A stretch of 29,937 bases of DNA from Amphimedon queenslandica (taxonomy: Eukaryota; Porifera; Demospongiae; Haplosclerida; Niphatidae), in assembly GCF_000090795.2 (NCBI RefSeq), contig NW_003546277.1, positions 11,863-41,799 on the forward strand, given 5' to 3'. The notes under the pieces are model-generated. The model did no database searches. It was not told where the DNA came from and was given only the letters and a program-made list of their open reading frames with translations. Made by a program: the position numbers and the translations under genes. Below are positions 1 through 11,107 of this stretch, piece by piece (position 1 is the first letter of the stretch; the number at the start of each line of letters is the position of its first letter).

Positions 1-3000
1 AAGTAAGTTCAGCCTCCATTTCAATTCTTGTTGCTTTTGCCTTTAATTTAGCCACTACAAGGGACAAGGAAGGAAACAGGCAAAACATAACAATTTACAT
101 GATGTGTGTGTGTGTGACATGATTATAATAACAGGTCCCCAGGGCAACACAATTGGAATGTCTGGGTTGACAGTGGGTACACATATTGCCTATTGAATTG
201 ATTTTGAGGTTAGCACCTCATTATCTCCACAATTGTGCACAACACTGTACTATACTAAAGTCTGACTCTCACTTACATTCAATAGCACTTTGTCCTTCAA
301 TGAGAAGTCTCTCAGCTTGAGCCTACAATAGACAAATGAAATAGAGAAATTATACTACAAGTACAACTATCACATACTGTATCATACAATCTCAACATTG
401 CATACACTGTACATGTAATTGTGCATAACCTATACCCAGTAAATGTTATTATCTTATTACTTGTGCTTCTGCTTTAGCTTGTCCAGTGCTCTCAACAGCA
501 GCTGCTACTGCTTGTAACTCTAACAACTCCTTCCTTGCTTCCTCTGCCTCCTATCAATAACAAAGATGGTACCCTTCATAAAACATTATCGATTGGAAAG
601 GTATAGACACAAATAGTAAAACATTATCGATTGGAAAGGTATAGACACAAATAGTCAACTACATGTACACAGTGATACTAAAAGAAATTATAACACAATT
701 AAGTACCAAATAAGTACATATTGCACACAAATACTATAAACACAAGCAAACATGTATTCTAATGAGAATAAATCAAAATGGTGTATGCTCATTATTTATT
801 ACATGTTCATATTGATATTATTGTACCTTCTCATTTTGTAGTTTTTGTCTCTCTAGTTCTCCTTTTGCTTTTTGTTCAGTTCTCTGTGCCTCATGCTGTG
901 CTGACCTCTCTATTGATCTGTGCATAGTAACATTATAACAAGCAAATGCATCACAATAATGAAAGAAGTAAACTAGGAAGGAATAGCTAACTGATACAAA
1001 TGAAATATCTGAAATACATGTACATGTAGTTCTATCAGTCAGGCTCAATTGTTACAATAATGCACTGTGCATGGTCAGCTTTTGATTGATTGCCAATCCT
1101 TCCAATTGCAAGAGTATTTATGGTACTTATTAGTTAGTGATTACAATATTACTCATAACTCATTGGATTTTATAGCTGAACTCACACTGGGAGGTGCATA
1201 ATCTATATAGTTCCTGCCAGGTGCAGTGGTCAAACTATGATAGTAGCTAGTCACTATCATAACCAGGAGACAGTTTCATTTGTATCCCAAGTTTGTCATA
1301 ACAAAGGACAGGTTCAAAAAAACTATAACAGGGCTGGCAGAGTGGATAACATTATACATGTACTGTATATAAATTGTAGATGAAGAGTGGACTCACTTGG
1401 TAGATATTTCAATTGTCATTTGAACAGATTTAGATAGAGAGTCCCTCATATGATAATCAATTGGTTCAATACTTTGAATATCAATATTAGTGATCACCTA
1501 CACACAATACAATTATATAATGATAATGATAAACCACCATACACAAGTTGGTAAAGGGTCTAGGATAATGAGTAAACTTATCCTTGCTATGACTAGTCCC
1601 CAAAGCCAATATAGGCCAGCCTCTCCCTACCACATTTGAGCTAGCAATTCTATAATTACACTACTACAGATAAACTACAATCCAATGTATACATATGCAT
1701 GACCAGTTACAACAAACATGGCAATAAAATTATCCACTCTTGATATTGTTATACAGTACCATGGATAATGTGATGAAATGTACTAATGTCCTAATTGGCA
1801 TAAATATGGTGCTTGCATTAGTGACAACATCAACTCACCAGGTTGTTGGCAGTAAATATCACTTCTTTATTAACTTCTCCATCAGCATTCTTACCAAACA
1901 CAGCAGCAGTTATAATATCAGCTGAATGCTTGTGAAACTGTTCAAATGGTATAGAGGCAACCTTCCCTCTCACTTTACTCACTGTGAAAAATAAAGAAAC
2001 ATACAACTGATATAAGAGTAATTAAATTAAGAATTTATATAATGTGTTGTCTTGGTCAATAACTTTGCCTGTCAACCAACAGATTGCTCATTTCGCTAAT
2101 CTTATGAGCTGTGTTGTACTACTACATGTATGCATATAGATGTATACCGTAAATCCTCAAATAAAAGCCTGGGTGTCTATTTCTTAAAATGACATTTGGA
2201 CCTCGAAAAAAGAAAATAAAATGTGAGGCAACAGAGGGATTAGAACCTGGGACCTCAAGCAAGTGACGTCAGGATGCTGAACCAAGTATCTACAAGGCAT
2301 TTATAATATTTATAGGCTACATTTGTGTGTTTATACTTCCATTTTATTGCTGACCCGGTGTTTATTTGCACCCGGCTTTTATTTGAGGATTTACGGTAAA
2401 TGCATGGTAATAATACACATAATGAATACAGGACAATACAGTCTAGGCCGACTCACCGCCGACTTCTCTACAAGCAAATCCAATGAAGTCTGGAACACTA
2501 AACAGCATAGCCTCACTCTCTGGGTTACCTCTCTCAACCTTAAGAGGAGGAGAGGGAGGAGGAGAAGAAGGAAATGAGGGAACAGAGGAATGACATTATA
2601 GTCCATGTGTGTCCTTACTCTGAATTCATTGTTCATTGATACAGCAATCTTAAGACGAGCATGATCTGATGTCTCTACCTATAGATACAAAGAAGAGGAC
2701 AACTAAGGAACAATACATTCATAAAATTCTGTTTCTAATAGACAGCAGTATGACCATTACACTGCCTGCCCAGTAGCAAGAGTAAAATACCTAGAGGTAC
2801 TTTTATTACCTTTAGGTATTATTTTACTATTGCTAGTAGAAACCATAGATATACATATGTCTATGCAGAAACAGAAATGCATTTGATTTATTACCTATGG
2901 GCGGCTACTCTGTCACAAGAAAAATTGTAAGTAAGACAGGATTAGACAGGATGTGGTCAACTATGCAGCCACATCCGCTGCACTAGGCCCTATATAAAGC

Positions 3001-6000
3001 ACTGGGGAAATGCGCAGTGAGCCAGTGAGGATGCTTGAGAAGCCCAAGCTCCTAGAATGGATAGAAGATCCAGCATCTGAGCAGCTACTGCTCTGAGATA
3101 AGGACTTACCAGCAGTTGCCTGAGGGCTTAGGAGTACTAGTTTGCCCAAGTTCGATTATAGCTGTCGTATGGACAGGCGGCTACCCGCCTGCTTTAGCTC
3201 AGAAACTACTGATACTTGCCACTGCTCCTTCTACTGTGCTAAATCAATAGCTGATACAGGGGGAGATCAGGCCTGCGAGGTGGACTTTCAGACAGCGGCC
3301 TGCGAGATGGACTTTTTGACAGAGCCTCGGGCCTACGAGGTGGACTTCAAGCACTTTCTGGCAGAGGCACGCGAGGTGGACTTCCACGGCGACTTTCTGA
3401 CAGATTCTACAGAGGCCTGCGAGGTGGACTTCAACCTGCATTTTCTCCCAGAGCCTATAGAGGCCTGCGAGGTGGACTTCCACCCCAATTTTCTCCCAGA
3501 GCCTACGGAGGCCTCCGAGATGGACTTTTTGACAGAGCCTCGGGCCTACGAGGTCGACTTCAAGCACTTCAAGTTCTGGCAGAGGCACGCGAGGTAGACT
3601 TCCACGCCGACTTTCTGACAGAGTCTACAGAGGCCTGCGAGGTGGACTTCAACCTGGATTTTCTCCCAGAGCCTATAGAGGCCTGCGAGGTGGACTTTCA
3701 CCCGGATTTTCTCCCAGAGCCTATGGAGGCCTGCGAGGTGGACTTCCACCCGGACTTTCTGACAGAGGCCGGGGAGATGGACTTTCAGACACAGGCCTAC
3801 AGACACGTAGCCCGGGATCTACAGAACAAGAACTCCTTTGTACCGGGAGTAGATTTAGCACCTGCAAGAGCAAAAGATGAGAAAAGCCTCCTCGTTACTG
3901 GCCGAGTGATTGGACAGACTCTGGTGGCAAAAGATAATAAAAGCTTCCTCGTTGGAGTTATCGAAGACGGTCAAGACACTCTGCACCACAAGCCATTATC
4001 AATCACCTTTCAGACTACTTTGTGTGGATAGCAAATTCCTGCACTATTATGTTGTGTGTATTATTGTTGAGTATAATGATGATTGTGTTCCTTTTTTCAA
4101 GTAATGTGTAAAAATTATAAAATTTATATAAAGAACTGGTTTGCATAAGAGCAAAACATGCTTGTGCACAAATACATGATACCCTTAAAATGATGAAAAA
4201 TGCAACATGAATGAAAAGGATGTCACTTATTACACTGAGAAATTAACAAGAGGCCAGCATTGTAATGCTGTAAGGGAGCACTTACTGTAATATGGTCAGA
4301 TATAAAGTCAGGACCAAGCATGAGGCAAATAGTCTTCAGGGCATTCTCCTTCTTTGGTTTACCAGCTGAAAATAACAATAAATTGACACCCTCCCCTAGT
4401 TGTCTCCCCCTCTCTCCCTCACCACTCAAGCTGAGGACATTAAAGTTCTCATGTGGATCCAGCACTACAAGATCAGGACCAAATAAAACACGAGCTGTCT
4501 TCTCTATATAATTGTACACCTAGTATAAACAGGATGATAGTTCACAGTTGTGATAAGGACATTAATATACTCACTTGAACTGCACAGTTACTGGGGCACC
4601 TGTAAGTAACTACACGAGTCTTGTCACGTTTCTATAAAGAAAGAGGAGGGCAAGAAGAGAGGGAAAAGAGAACATAGACTGAAGATTCTGTTATTATCAG
4701 CATACTCATGTGGTGTGTGTGTCTTTGTCTGTGTAGGTGCCTGTATAGTGTAGTCTCTACTTTATCATTACATAATGGCAGATACATAATTCTTACATTT
4801 CCCTTAAAGAGCGAAGGGTCTTTAGCTCCATCAAAATATGCTATCTTCCTAATACTAGCATCACCAACACCACCACCCTCCCTACAAAAAATCAGAATAT
4901 GTGAGTGCTATCAGGAGCTCCTGCCTGCTTAGAATACATATAAGTTATATGTAGGTGGTTGGCCATTGTATACACAATACTATCAATACTACTGTCAGAG
5001 GTTTGTATCTTAAGTACAAGTCAATATGTTCATTACTTTAATATTTCTTCTGCTAATGGAGTCAGTTCTTTCTCATACAGTTCTTCAGCAGCTTGCAATA
5101 AATAAGACTGAGGGCCCAATATAGCACGAACCTATTGGACACACCACCAGTGTTAGTATTAATATAGTACTGTACTGTACTGTACTGTATTGGACACATC
5201 ACCAGTGGTAGTATTAATATAGCACTGTACTGTACTGTACTGTATTGGTTTACCTGTCCTGACTGAACATTTCTAACATAAATCCCTTCATTCTCATTCA
5301 ATGGAGTAGCCTTCCTAGAGTAGAGAGATAAAAACTGATTTAAAGTATTCCTCATCACACTATCAGCCTGTCACAATAGACTTCAGGCTTGGAATACCCC
5401 CCCCAGGCTAACACAAGTCTGGGGAGACACTGGCCTGGGGAGACAATTCAACAATAGCTATCCACTTAAAGGCTGACCCTCAAGCCTCTATGCTAACTGG
5501 GTGCATGTCTGAGACAAGTCAACAATAGCTATAATCTATACATACTCTCACAAGCCTCTATGCTAACTGGTGAGCTGCAAATCCTGCAATGGTTGTTTCT
5601 GAGACAATTTTATCTACACAGTACCGCTCAGCTATAACTTTATTTGTGGTTCACCAGTGTAGTTATTGCACTAGTAGCAAACACAGGTAGTGCTGGAGGT
5701 CACGCATGTAAAAGTAAAGTTATAGCTGAGCAGTACTACACTTACAATAATTATTAGCTATCCTTGCCTCTATGCTAACTGGTAGCTGGATGCCAGCCAA
5801 CACTTACTACATACTATAACATATTTCAGCTGCACACAACCACTGACACAACAGATAATTAACAGTATGTTAAATTGACATTAAATTGATTTTATGAACT
5901 GTACATGAATATTAACCTCCTCTGTATGTTTCCAATCTCAGTTCTAGGTATATAGTCAGTTGGTCCATGAATCATCCACCTGTCACCAGGAGTACGATGG

Positions 6001-9000
6001 ACTTTACTACCTAATACAGTACCAATATTGCATTGTAAACAACTAATTATGTTTCTCTCTCTCTCTACTATTTGCTCATGCAGGAATTCAGTTAACCATC
6101 CACAATAATTTCCAACAATAATGCTGATTCAGAGGGCAGCAATCTGTTCCCCACTACCATTGTCACAAAATCAATTAATCTCTCTCTAATAATACCCATA
6201 TATCTATCACAATAAAGTCACCATTACTTACCATCTTCAGTATCATCATCAAACTCCTCTTGAGCAGTGACAAGAAGAGCTTCATCAGATTCTAATATAA
6301 TAGCATCTTGTATCCCTCTCTCAAACTTCTCACCTGCAAATGGAAACAAAGAAAAGAATACACATACATGACATCAAGGGTAAAAAGTACACAAACAAAA
6401 AAAAACAAAATACACATACACACTCAGACATTTGTACATTATTTAAACAAAGGGTATGCATATACATAACATATCAAATACATGTACCTTTCCACATTAA
6501 CCATGTATGTACGTGTACATGACAATTGCAAAATCATCATAATAAAATCAATACTTAATTAATATTAATCAGTTATCAGGGTGAAGGAAGAATGTCTTGG
6601 GTCCTTTTCTCAGTTCCCTACAGCCAAGACGTGGTCTACCATCATCACCAAGAGGATTAACAACCACACAATACTGATGGTGAGATAAAACAGTCAACTG
6701 GACCTCATTAACAACCTCCTGTAGGATATATAGAGGGGGAGTAGGAGTGAGAAGAAGGAGCCATACAAGGCTAGAGTATGCAAAAAACATGCTATACTCT
6801 AAATACATTCTTGATACACCTTGTTACTTGTGACAAGAAGTTGTTATGACTTATGAAATGAGCAGGCAATAATGTTGTGTATAGTTATAATATATAAAGT
6901 GTTTCCTTACCTCAGTGACATCAGGTATGTATGATTCAGTGTCATCATATTTAACCAGCCACTCCTCTCCAATCCTTCTCCCCCTACCAAACTGATCAGT
7001 GAAGTTACAGTTGGCTCTGATGTGTAAAGCATTGTTTGGTGTTAGAGTGTAAGCATCAACCTCTTCTACTACCTATAGGGAGATAGGGGGAGAGGCTGTT
7101 AATTCAAGTTTTACTTCTGAGTAAGAGGCTGGGTTTGAATCAAATGGTGGTAAGACTGCTGGGGCATTGGGATCAATTTTAATACAGCTGATGGTAGGAT
7201 CAGTTTTTAATTTTTGTTAAGTTATTGATATAGTGACTGATGGTGGTTATTGATTACTCTTTGTTGAGATTGAACTGAAGGAAAGTGGCCTAATCATTAG
7301 CTGTTATGATAAACATGTACTATAAAAGGTATATTGTTTCATGAGTATTGCTTGTCTAGTTGCCAGGAGATTGTCTATGACCAAAGATATGCAGTCCAAT
7401 GATTATGATAATCATCAAACATAATACACACTTCACATTATTCAATTAAGCAACAATCAACATACACATACTGTCTGTATTATATCTTATACAATACACT
7501 GTACATGTACATTGTAAGTCTTACCTCCTCATACACATCAGGTAGATAAGCTCCAATATCCCTCACCAGCCACTCCTCACCAGTGCAACGATAACTATTA
7601 ATAATTATTAATTAACCAGTTGGTGTGGTTATTCTTACATTCCCTTAGCGTCAGTGAAGGCTTGACGAGCTCTGAGACGAACAGCATGACCAGGAGTTAT
7701 TATAATAGGAGACACCATCTTTACTACTTGCTACAGGTGGAGGAGGAAGGGAAGAGAGAGGAAACACAATGCCATTCACAAAATAACCACATCATGTTTT
7801 CAAAAGCTAACAAAGTCACAATTTAGATAAACACATCCCTGACATCATTAAAAGTCATACCATATACCTAAATATTATGTTTCTTACCCTTGCATAAAAA
7901 TGGCATTGATACACATTTTTACATTCATGAGTGCGCCACCTTTTTACTTTTATTCACGTTCCCATGAGCCAAAGTAATAGTTGAATACACTCATTGTGTA
8001 TCATTACATGCAAGCTCAGGTATGGACGATTCAAGTATGGATGTAATTGTGTCTAATTTGTAATACTAATTTATAATGATGCTATTATGTAAACAGCATC
8101 ACCTCCTAATTGAATAAATAGAAACATGTGTAACTAAGAATGAATATATGGGCCACTGAATATAGGGACACTAAAGAATACTGTGCCAAGGTGCATATAC
8201 ACTATACATGTAACTATCAGATAGTAGTTGTATTACTGTTAAACGCTGACCTCTTCTGATTTGGGTAAGTAGGTCAATGGTCCTCTCAGCTGCCACTCAT
8301 CTCCTGCCTTACGAGCTGGAGCAGTATCAGTCTCCTCCATATCAACCAGAGCACTCAAGTGAATCCCATGATCTGCTTTTATGGTTGGAAGACGCTTAAT
8401 AGCACAAGAATAATCTAATGGAGAGAGAGAGAGAAAGGAGAGGAGAGGAGTGAACAGAGTGAAATACTATTTTGTGTTCCATGCTATATATAATAGAATG
8501 TTGATATAAATTCTAGTGATTGCAGACAAGATATTTTCATGATATCAAGTAGATTGTTTATGAACTAAACACAACCAAACACTGTTAGATAAACATAGAT
8601 GTAGTGTGAACTATGGACCTGCTGTAGGCTATAGCCATTAGTCTCCTTGCAGTTAATAATCACATTAATAATGAATGATACATTGCAATGGAATAAATGA
8701 ATTAGGGAAATGAACAATGGGAGAGAAAGGGGGAGAGAGAGGGGGGAGAAGGAGAATTACAACCTACCAGTTGCACTGCCACTCTCAGGTAGTCTCTCTC
8801 CAGGAAATAATGGGAAAGGATCCTAAAGTAAATGACAAGAACATTAACATTTATATTTAAGGAGCAAGCATTAGACTATAATGAGAACATTTAAGCCCAC
8901 CATCCACTATTCAACTTTGTGGTTACTTTGATGTGCTGTCAACACTGTTGCCTGAAATAGAACTGACTTCTATTTCAGGCAACAGTGTTGCCATAAGATC

Positions 9001-10015
9001 AAAGTAACCACAAAGTTGAATAGTGGATGGTGGGCTTAACATGTTATGCAGCTAATTACAGTTGTGTCTATACACAGGGTAATGAGGGGAATTCCCTAAT
9101 ATAACAGAGGGAGGGTCAATGGATAGTAATATAATTAAAGGCTTAGATAATGTTCCTGCATAAAGTAGCAGTAATAATAAATATTTTAAAAGTAAATGCA
9201 TGCCATTTAACAATAATTAATAATAACTTTCACTGAATTTTCTTTAACTCACTGTGTCTCTTTCTTTGATATTTCATCATCTTTGGATCGTACCTGACTT
9301 GACAGTTCAGTAACTTTAACCATTGCCTGTACAATACAATATCTACTGTACATGTACAACCCTCAAACCATACAAGATGATTTATTAGTGGGAGTAATAT
9401 TTGGCAAAATTGCCCGTGGAAAAAAAATTGGCAGATTTTATATTGGTGATTTCTTCATAAAATTGCCAATCACCAATATTTATTCCTCACCAATAAATCA
9501 TCTTGTACAGTAGTACTACCTCACTCACAGTAATAATACATGTACATGTACATACACATTACAACCATCACAAAATAGCACTGTACATTAGAATGCCCTA
9601 TATACATATAGTATACCCTCCACTCACATCAGCTGTTGCCCGACGAGCCTCAGAGACCTCATCAGTCCTCGTTAAGAGTCTCTCCTGAAGATCCTCAACT
9701 CGTTTGTTCAATTTATTAGCCCCTCCTCCTGTACTGCCCCCTCCTTCTCTTAGATCCTATCAATAATCACTAATGAGTGAGTTATTAGTGTAGGCTCACC
9801 CTCTCCAGTTCATTGTTCTGGTACTCCAGTCTAGTGATGTCCTTCTTTAGGTTCTCCACTTGATCAAACAGCCGCCCGTCTGGTGATAGAGGGATAGAAC
9901 GAGTGTATTTGCTGTTGGTATTACTTGTGTCTTACGTGATAGTATGAGCTCTTTGAAGCAGCTAGTCTCTTTGCTGTTCCTTTCTCTTAGTTTTCTGAGT
10001 ATCACCTTCCGACAT
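1..10015 (-). CDS. MVP: Major vault protein gene copy A, ATG16-like 5' exons, 3' end outside window
   Basis: MVP polymerises to form the wall of the cytoplasmic vault particle. Exons on the minus strand, in order: E1 10015-9936, E2 9879-9800, E3 9756-9628, E4 9326-9294 (or to 9253), E5 8822-8768, E6 8414-8251, E7 7730-7639, E8 7594-7525, E9 7072-6911, E10 6718-6577, E11 6333-6232, E12 6010-5917, E13 5314-5254, E14 5131-5037, E15 4881-4797, E16 4631-4575, E17 4519-4423, E18 4365-4286, E19 2678-2619, E20 2538-2457, E21 1981-1839, E22 1497-1397, E23 917-827, E24 550-461, E25 322-277, E26 54-1 (cut by the window). MVP hallmarks are DPFPLF (E5), GEEWLV (E8, E9), LNENEGIYV (E13), [10 protein letters not shown] (E17), CLMLGPDF (E18), [14 protein letters not shown] (E21) and the charged coiled coil in E23-E26. 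Phases chain throughout. Damage: E1 has a 17-bp deletion relative to copy B that brings a stop at codon 18, and the E10 donor reads AT instead of GT. E20 has one extra codon. The gene may therefore be decaying. Confidence 0.8.
579..655. repeat. Two-copy 38-bp tandem repeat, intron 23, copy A
   Basis: 'aaacattatcgattggaaag' and the following 18 bases occur at 581 and again at 619, identical over the unit. Absent from B and C. Confidence 0.85.
2771..2841. repeat. Foldback in intron 18, copy A
   Basis: 'agtagcaagagtaaaatacc' is mirrored by 'ggtattattttactattgct'. The same structure is at about 14274-14344 in copy B. Confidence 0.6.
2991..2999 (+). promoter_or_regulatory. TATA box of nested gene copy A
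   Basis: TATATAAAG, 170 bases before the ATG at 3169, followed by TGCGCA at 3011-3016. The block from 'ccgctgcactaggcc' through the TATA box and TGCGCA is almost identical in copy B. Confidence 0.55.
3169..4031 (+). pseudogene. Nested antisense EVDF-repeat gene, copy A (frameshifted)
   Basis: An unrecognised gene inside intron 18 of vault copy A (2679-4285), on the opposite strand. The start is taken at 3169 ([12 protein letters not shown]) because that ATG and the following residues match copy B. An upstream in-frame ATG at 3142 is not shared. The N-terminus has several cysteines. Then follow about 13 copies of an acidic unit of 11-18 residues with core (A)CEVDF or EMDF, often continued by HPDFLPEP or LTEPR. 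The tail has [20 protein letters not shown] and TLHHKP. Relative to the first repeat block, about 5 extra bases near 3569-3574 shift the frame and cause a stop at 3595-3597. The second half (about 3580-4031) is open in another frame, so the array is probably a duplicated block with a broken junction. A small intron or assembly error could explain it instead. No signal peptide or membrane segment is obvious. Confidence 0.65.
5137..5246. repeat. 55-bp minisatellite, intron 13, copy A (2 units)
   Basis: The unit begins 'ggacacaccaccagtgttag' and ends in repeated 'tgtac'. It fills nearly the whole intron between exons 13 and 14. Confidence 0.85.
5481..5782 (+). repeat. Dispersed direct repeat in intron 12, copy A
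   Basis: CAAGCCTCTATGCTAACTGG occurs at 5481-5500 and 5551-5570, and nearly complete again at 5765-5782. It is surrounded by partial copies of 'caacaatagctat'. Confidence 0.6.
5620..5736. mobile_element. Foldback element in intron 12, copy A
   Basis: AGTACCGCTCAGCTATAACT at the left is inverted at the right as AAGTTATAGCTGAGCAGTACT with one mismatch. It is absent from intron 12 of copy B. Confidence 0.6.
8894..9036. mobile_element. Near-palindromic MITE in intron 4, copy A
   Basis: The 143-bp element folds over almost its full length: AGCCCACCATCCACTATTCA at the left is repeated inverted at the right, with a short central loop near 8965. It is flanked by TTA and TAA. Copy B has no such element at the same place (about 21918-21935), so the insertion followed the A/B duplication. 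Confidence 0.8.
9253..10015 (-). CDS. ATG16-like N-terminal exons fused 5' to MVP copy A (frameshifted)
   Basis: Four exons (9936-10015, 9800-9879, 9628-9756, 9294- or 9253-9326) match the copy B exons closely. E2 and E3 keep the coiled-coil sequence seen in B. The start ATG is retained, but 17 bp are missing between 'gagt' and 'atcacc' near 10000. This removes the tryptophan-lysine of the predicted ATG5-binding helix and shifts the frame, so translation from this ATG ends at codon 18. The module would be silent unless translation starts elsewhere. The region from 8823 to 9252 holds no MVP N-terminal exon, only a MITE (8894-9036). Confidence 0.6.
9371..9507. mobile_element. Foldback MITE in intron 3, copy A
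   Basis: The ends are inverted repeats starting TACAAGATGATTTATTAGTG and ending in its complement ATCATCTTGTA, with a variable centre. The same element sits at the same place in copy B, so it predates the duplication. Confidence 0.7.
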
Positions 10016-10293
10016 AATGATAATGGTAAATGGGTGTGGTAAACTATTTAGATATAATAACTTTTTATAATTGGTTTACGCATGCGCATAAAAAAGGCGC
10101 CACGAATTTGCATGAAATGGAGAATTGTAGGAGAAAGCAAGCCAGATACAGGCCTTTTGAAGGGAAAATGATTTACCCTAGTCTATATAAAAAGGCGGTG
10201 ACAAATTGCACCAAACAAAAAGGGAGCAGCTTTTTTGGACTCTAGCTATCTCTGTCAAGACTTGCCACAGATACTACACTTCTTTTCCGAGAA
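10016..10293. promoter_or_regulatory. Divergent promoter region between vault copy A and small gene
   Basis: The region separates the minus-strand ATG at 10015 from the plus-strand ATG at 10294. It has a CACCC-type 'gggtgtgg' near 10033, an NRF-1-like GCATGCGC at 10080-10087, and TATATAAAAA at 10184-10193 oriented for the small gene. The equivalent region at 22934-23259 has the same elements in the same order, so they are likely functional. Transcription start sites cannot be read from sequence. Confidence 0.5.
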
Positions 10294-10500
10294 ATGGATT
10301 ACAATTGTGGAGCGATCAATCCCATAAAGAAGGAAATCTGGCAAATAAGCCTCGATCTACAATGCACCGAATACAAGGATTTAAGAAGCGCTCTTGTTAC
10401 AGGAAAATTTCCCGTGTTTGGCGAGGTGCCTTCTAATCATCTTGGCGGTCTAGTTGTCCCAAGAAATGCCGTCCCCGAAAATGTTGTTGTCGGGGATTAG
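10294..10500 (+). CDS. Small intergenic antisense gene, copy A (68 aa, unknown)
   Basis: A 68-residue frame between vault copies A and B, divergent from the ATG16-like start at 10015 and converging on the 3' end of copy B. The start at 10294 is chosen because the copy at 23260 begins equivalently (MD..N..I..KEIWQISLDL). The middle, LRSALVTGKFP, and the end, VPSNHLGGLVVPRNAV followed by VVVGD, are strongly conserved between the two copies. A strong TATA box (10184) and GCATGCGC (10080) lie upstream. I do not recognise the protein. It is small, without signal peptide or membrane segment. SALVTG recalls the LVTG motif of the nested genes, though this is too short to prove kinship. Confidence 0.6.
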   Translation: MDYNCGAINPIKKEIWQISLDLQCTEYKDLRSALVTGKFPVFGEVPSNHLGGLVVPRNAVPENVVVGD

Positions 10501-10817
10501 AATTGAAGTTATTGAACTCCTGGGTCCTGTTATTTGAATTATCGAATTTTCCTATTTCACTTTTACAACCTCATATATATATATATATATATATTTTTTT
10601 TTTTTAATGCTGTCATTCAAATTTAAAGCGGCTATGGTAATTTTAAACTTTTTTGTGTAGTGCATTTTTCAAATTTTTGTTATAGTCCCGCCCATTTTCG
10701 TGTTCAATAGAAAATAATATCTCTGAAAACTATATAAATCCAGCTAAAAACAACTAATGACTAACACAAATAATATATAATATAATAATAATAATAAATT
10801 TCTCCTCAAAGAGTTTT
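10501..10817. other. Intergenic, small gene to vault copy B 3' end
   Basis: Two genes converge here. It holds a TA microsatellite and T run (about 10572-10606), 'tcccgcccattttcg', and an ATT/TAA-rich tract next to the vault stop. I see no canonical AATAAA close to either stop codon. Confidence 0.6.
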
Positions 10818-11107
10818 CTAAGGAGCATAAGTAGTAGTATAGCCACCTGTCTGGTTCCCAATCATATTAATTGGAGTTTTACCATCAGTAATGAGAACAG
10901 ACTGTATACCTAAACTCTGTAACAAATGAGCCTAGAGGAGTGGAAGAGGAGGAGGAGGAGAGAAGAATCGTTATAAATAAACTAACACAAATCAACGTGA
11001 ACAAACACTGTATTACTATATACTTGTGTACCTTTGATTCTGGTCCAGCTTTAGCAATACGGGATATAGTCTGCTTACCCATAGAACTAACCAATGTACT
11101 AAACTTA

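Larger units (their letters stand above)
2679..4285. other. Vault intron 18, copy A
   Basis: A 1.6-kb intron in a gene where most introns are much shorter. It holds a foldback at about 2771-2841, the TATA box at 2991 and the nested plus-strand gene (3169-4031). From 4032 to 4285 I see only AT-rich sequence that is also conserved in copy B. Confidence 0.7.

Noticed and set aside
3142-3168. Upstream ATG giving a nine-residue extension to nested gene copy A
   Set aside because: Copy B has a frame-changing difference here; only the ATG at 3169 is shared.
3244-3806. Two long minus-strand open frames across the nested repeat array ([12 protein letters not shown] repeats), and the similar one at 16133-16420
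   Set aside because: They are the mirror of the EVDF repeats, which are open on both strands. The conserved unique ends, TATA box and the repeat-free relative all support the plus strand.
6333-6575. AT-AC minor-class intron at exon 10 of copy A
   Set aside because: The acceptor is CAG and copy B has an ordinary GT donor, so a mutated major-class donor is simpler.
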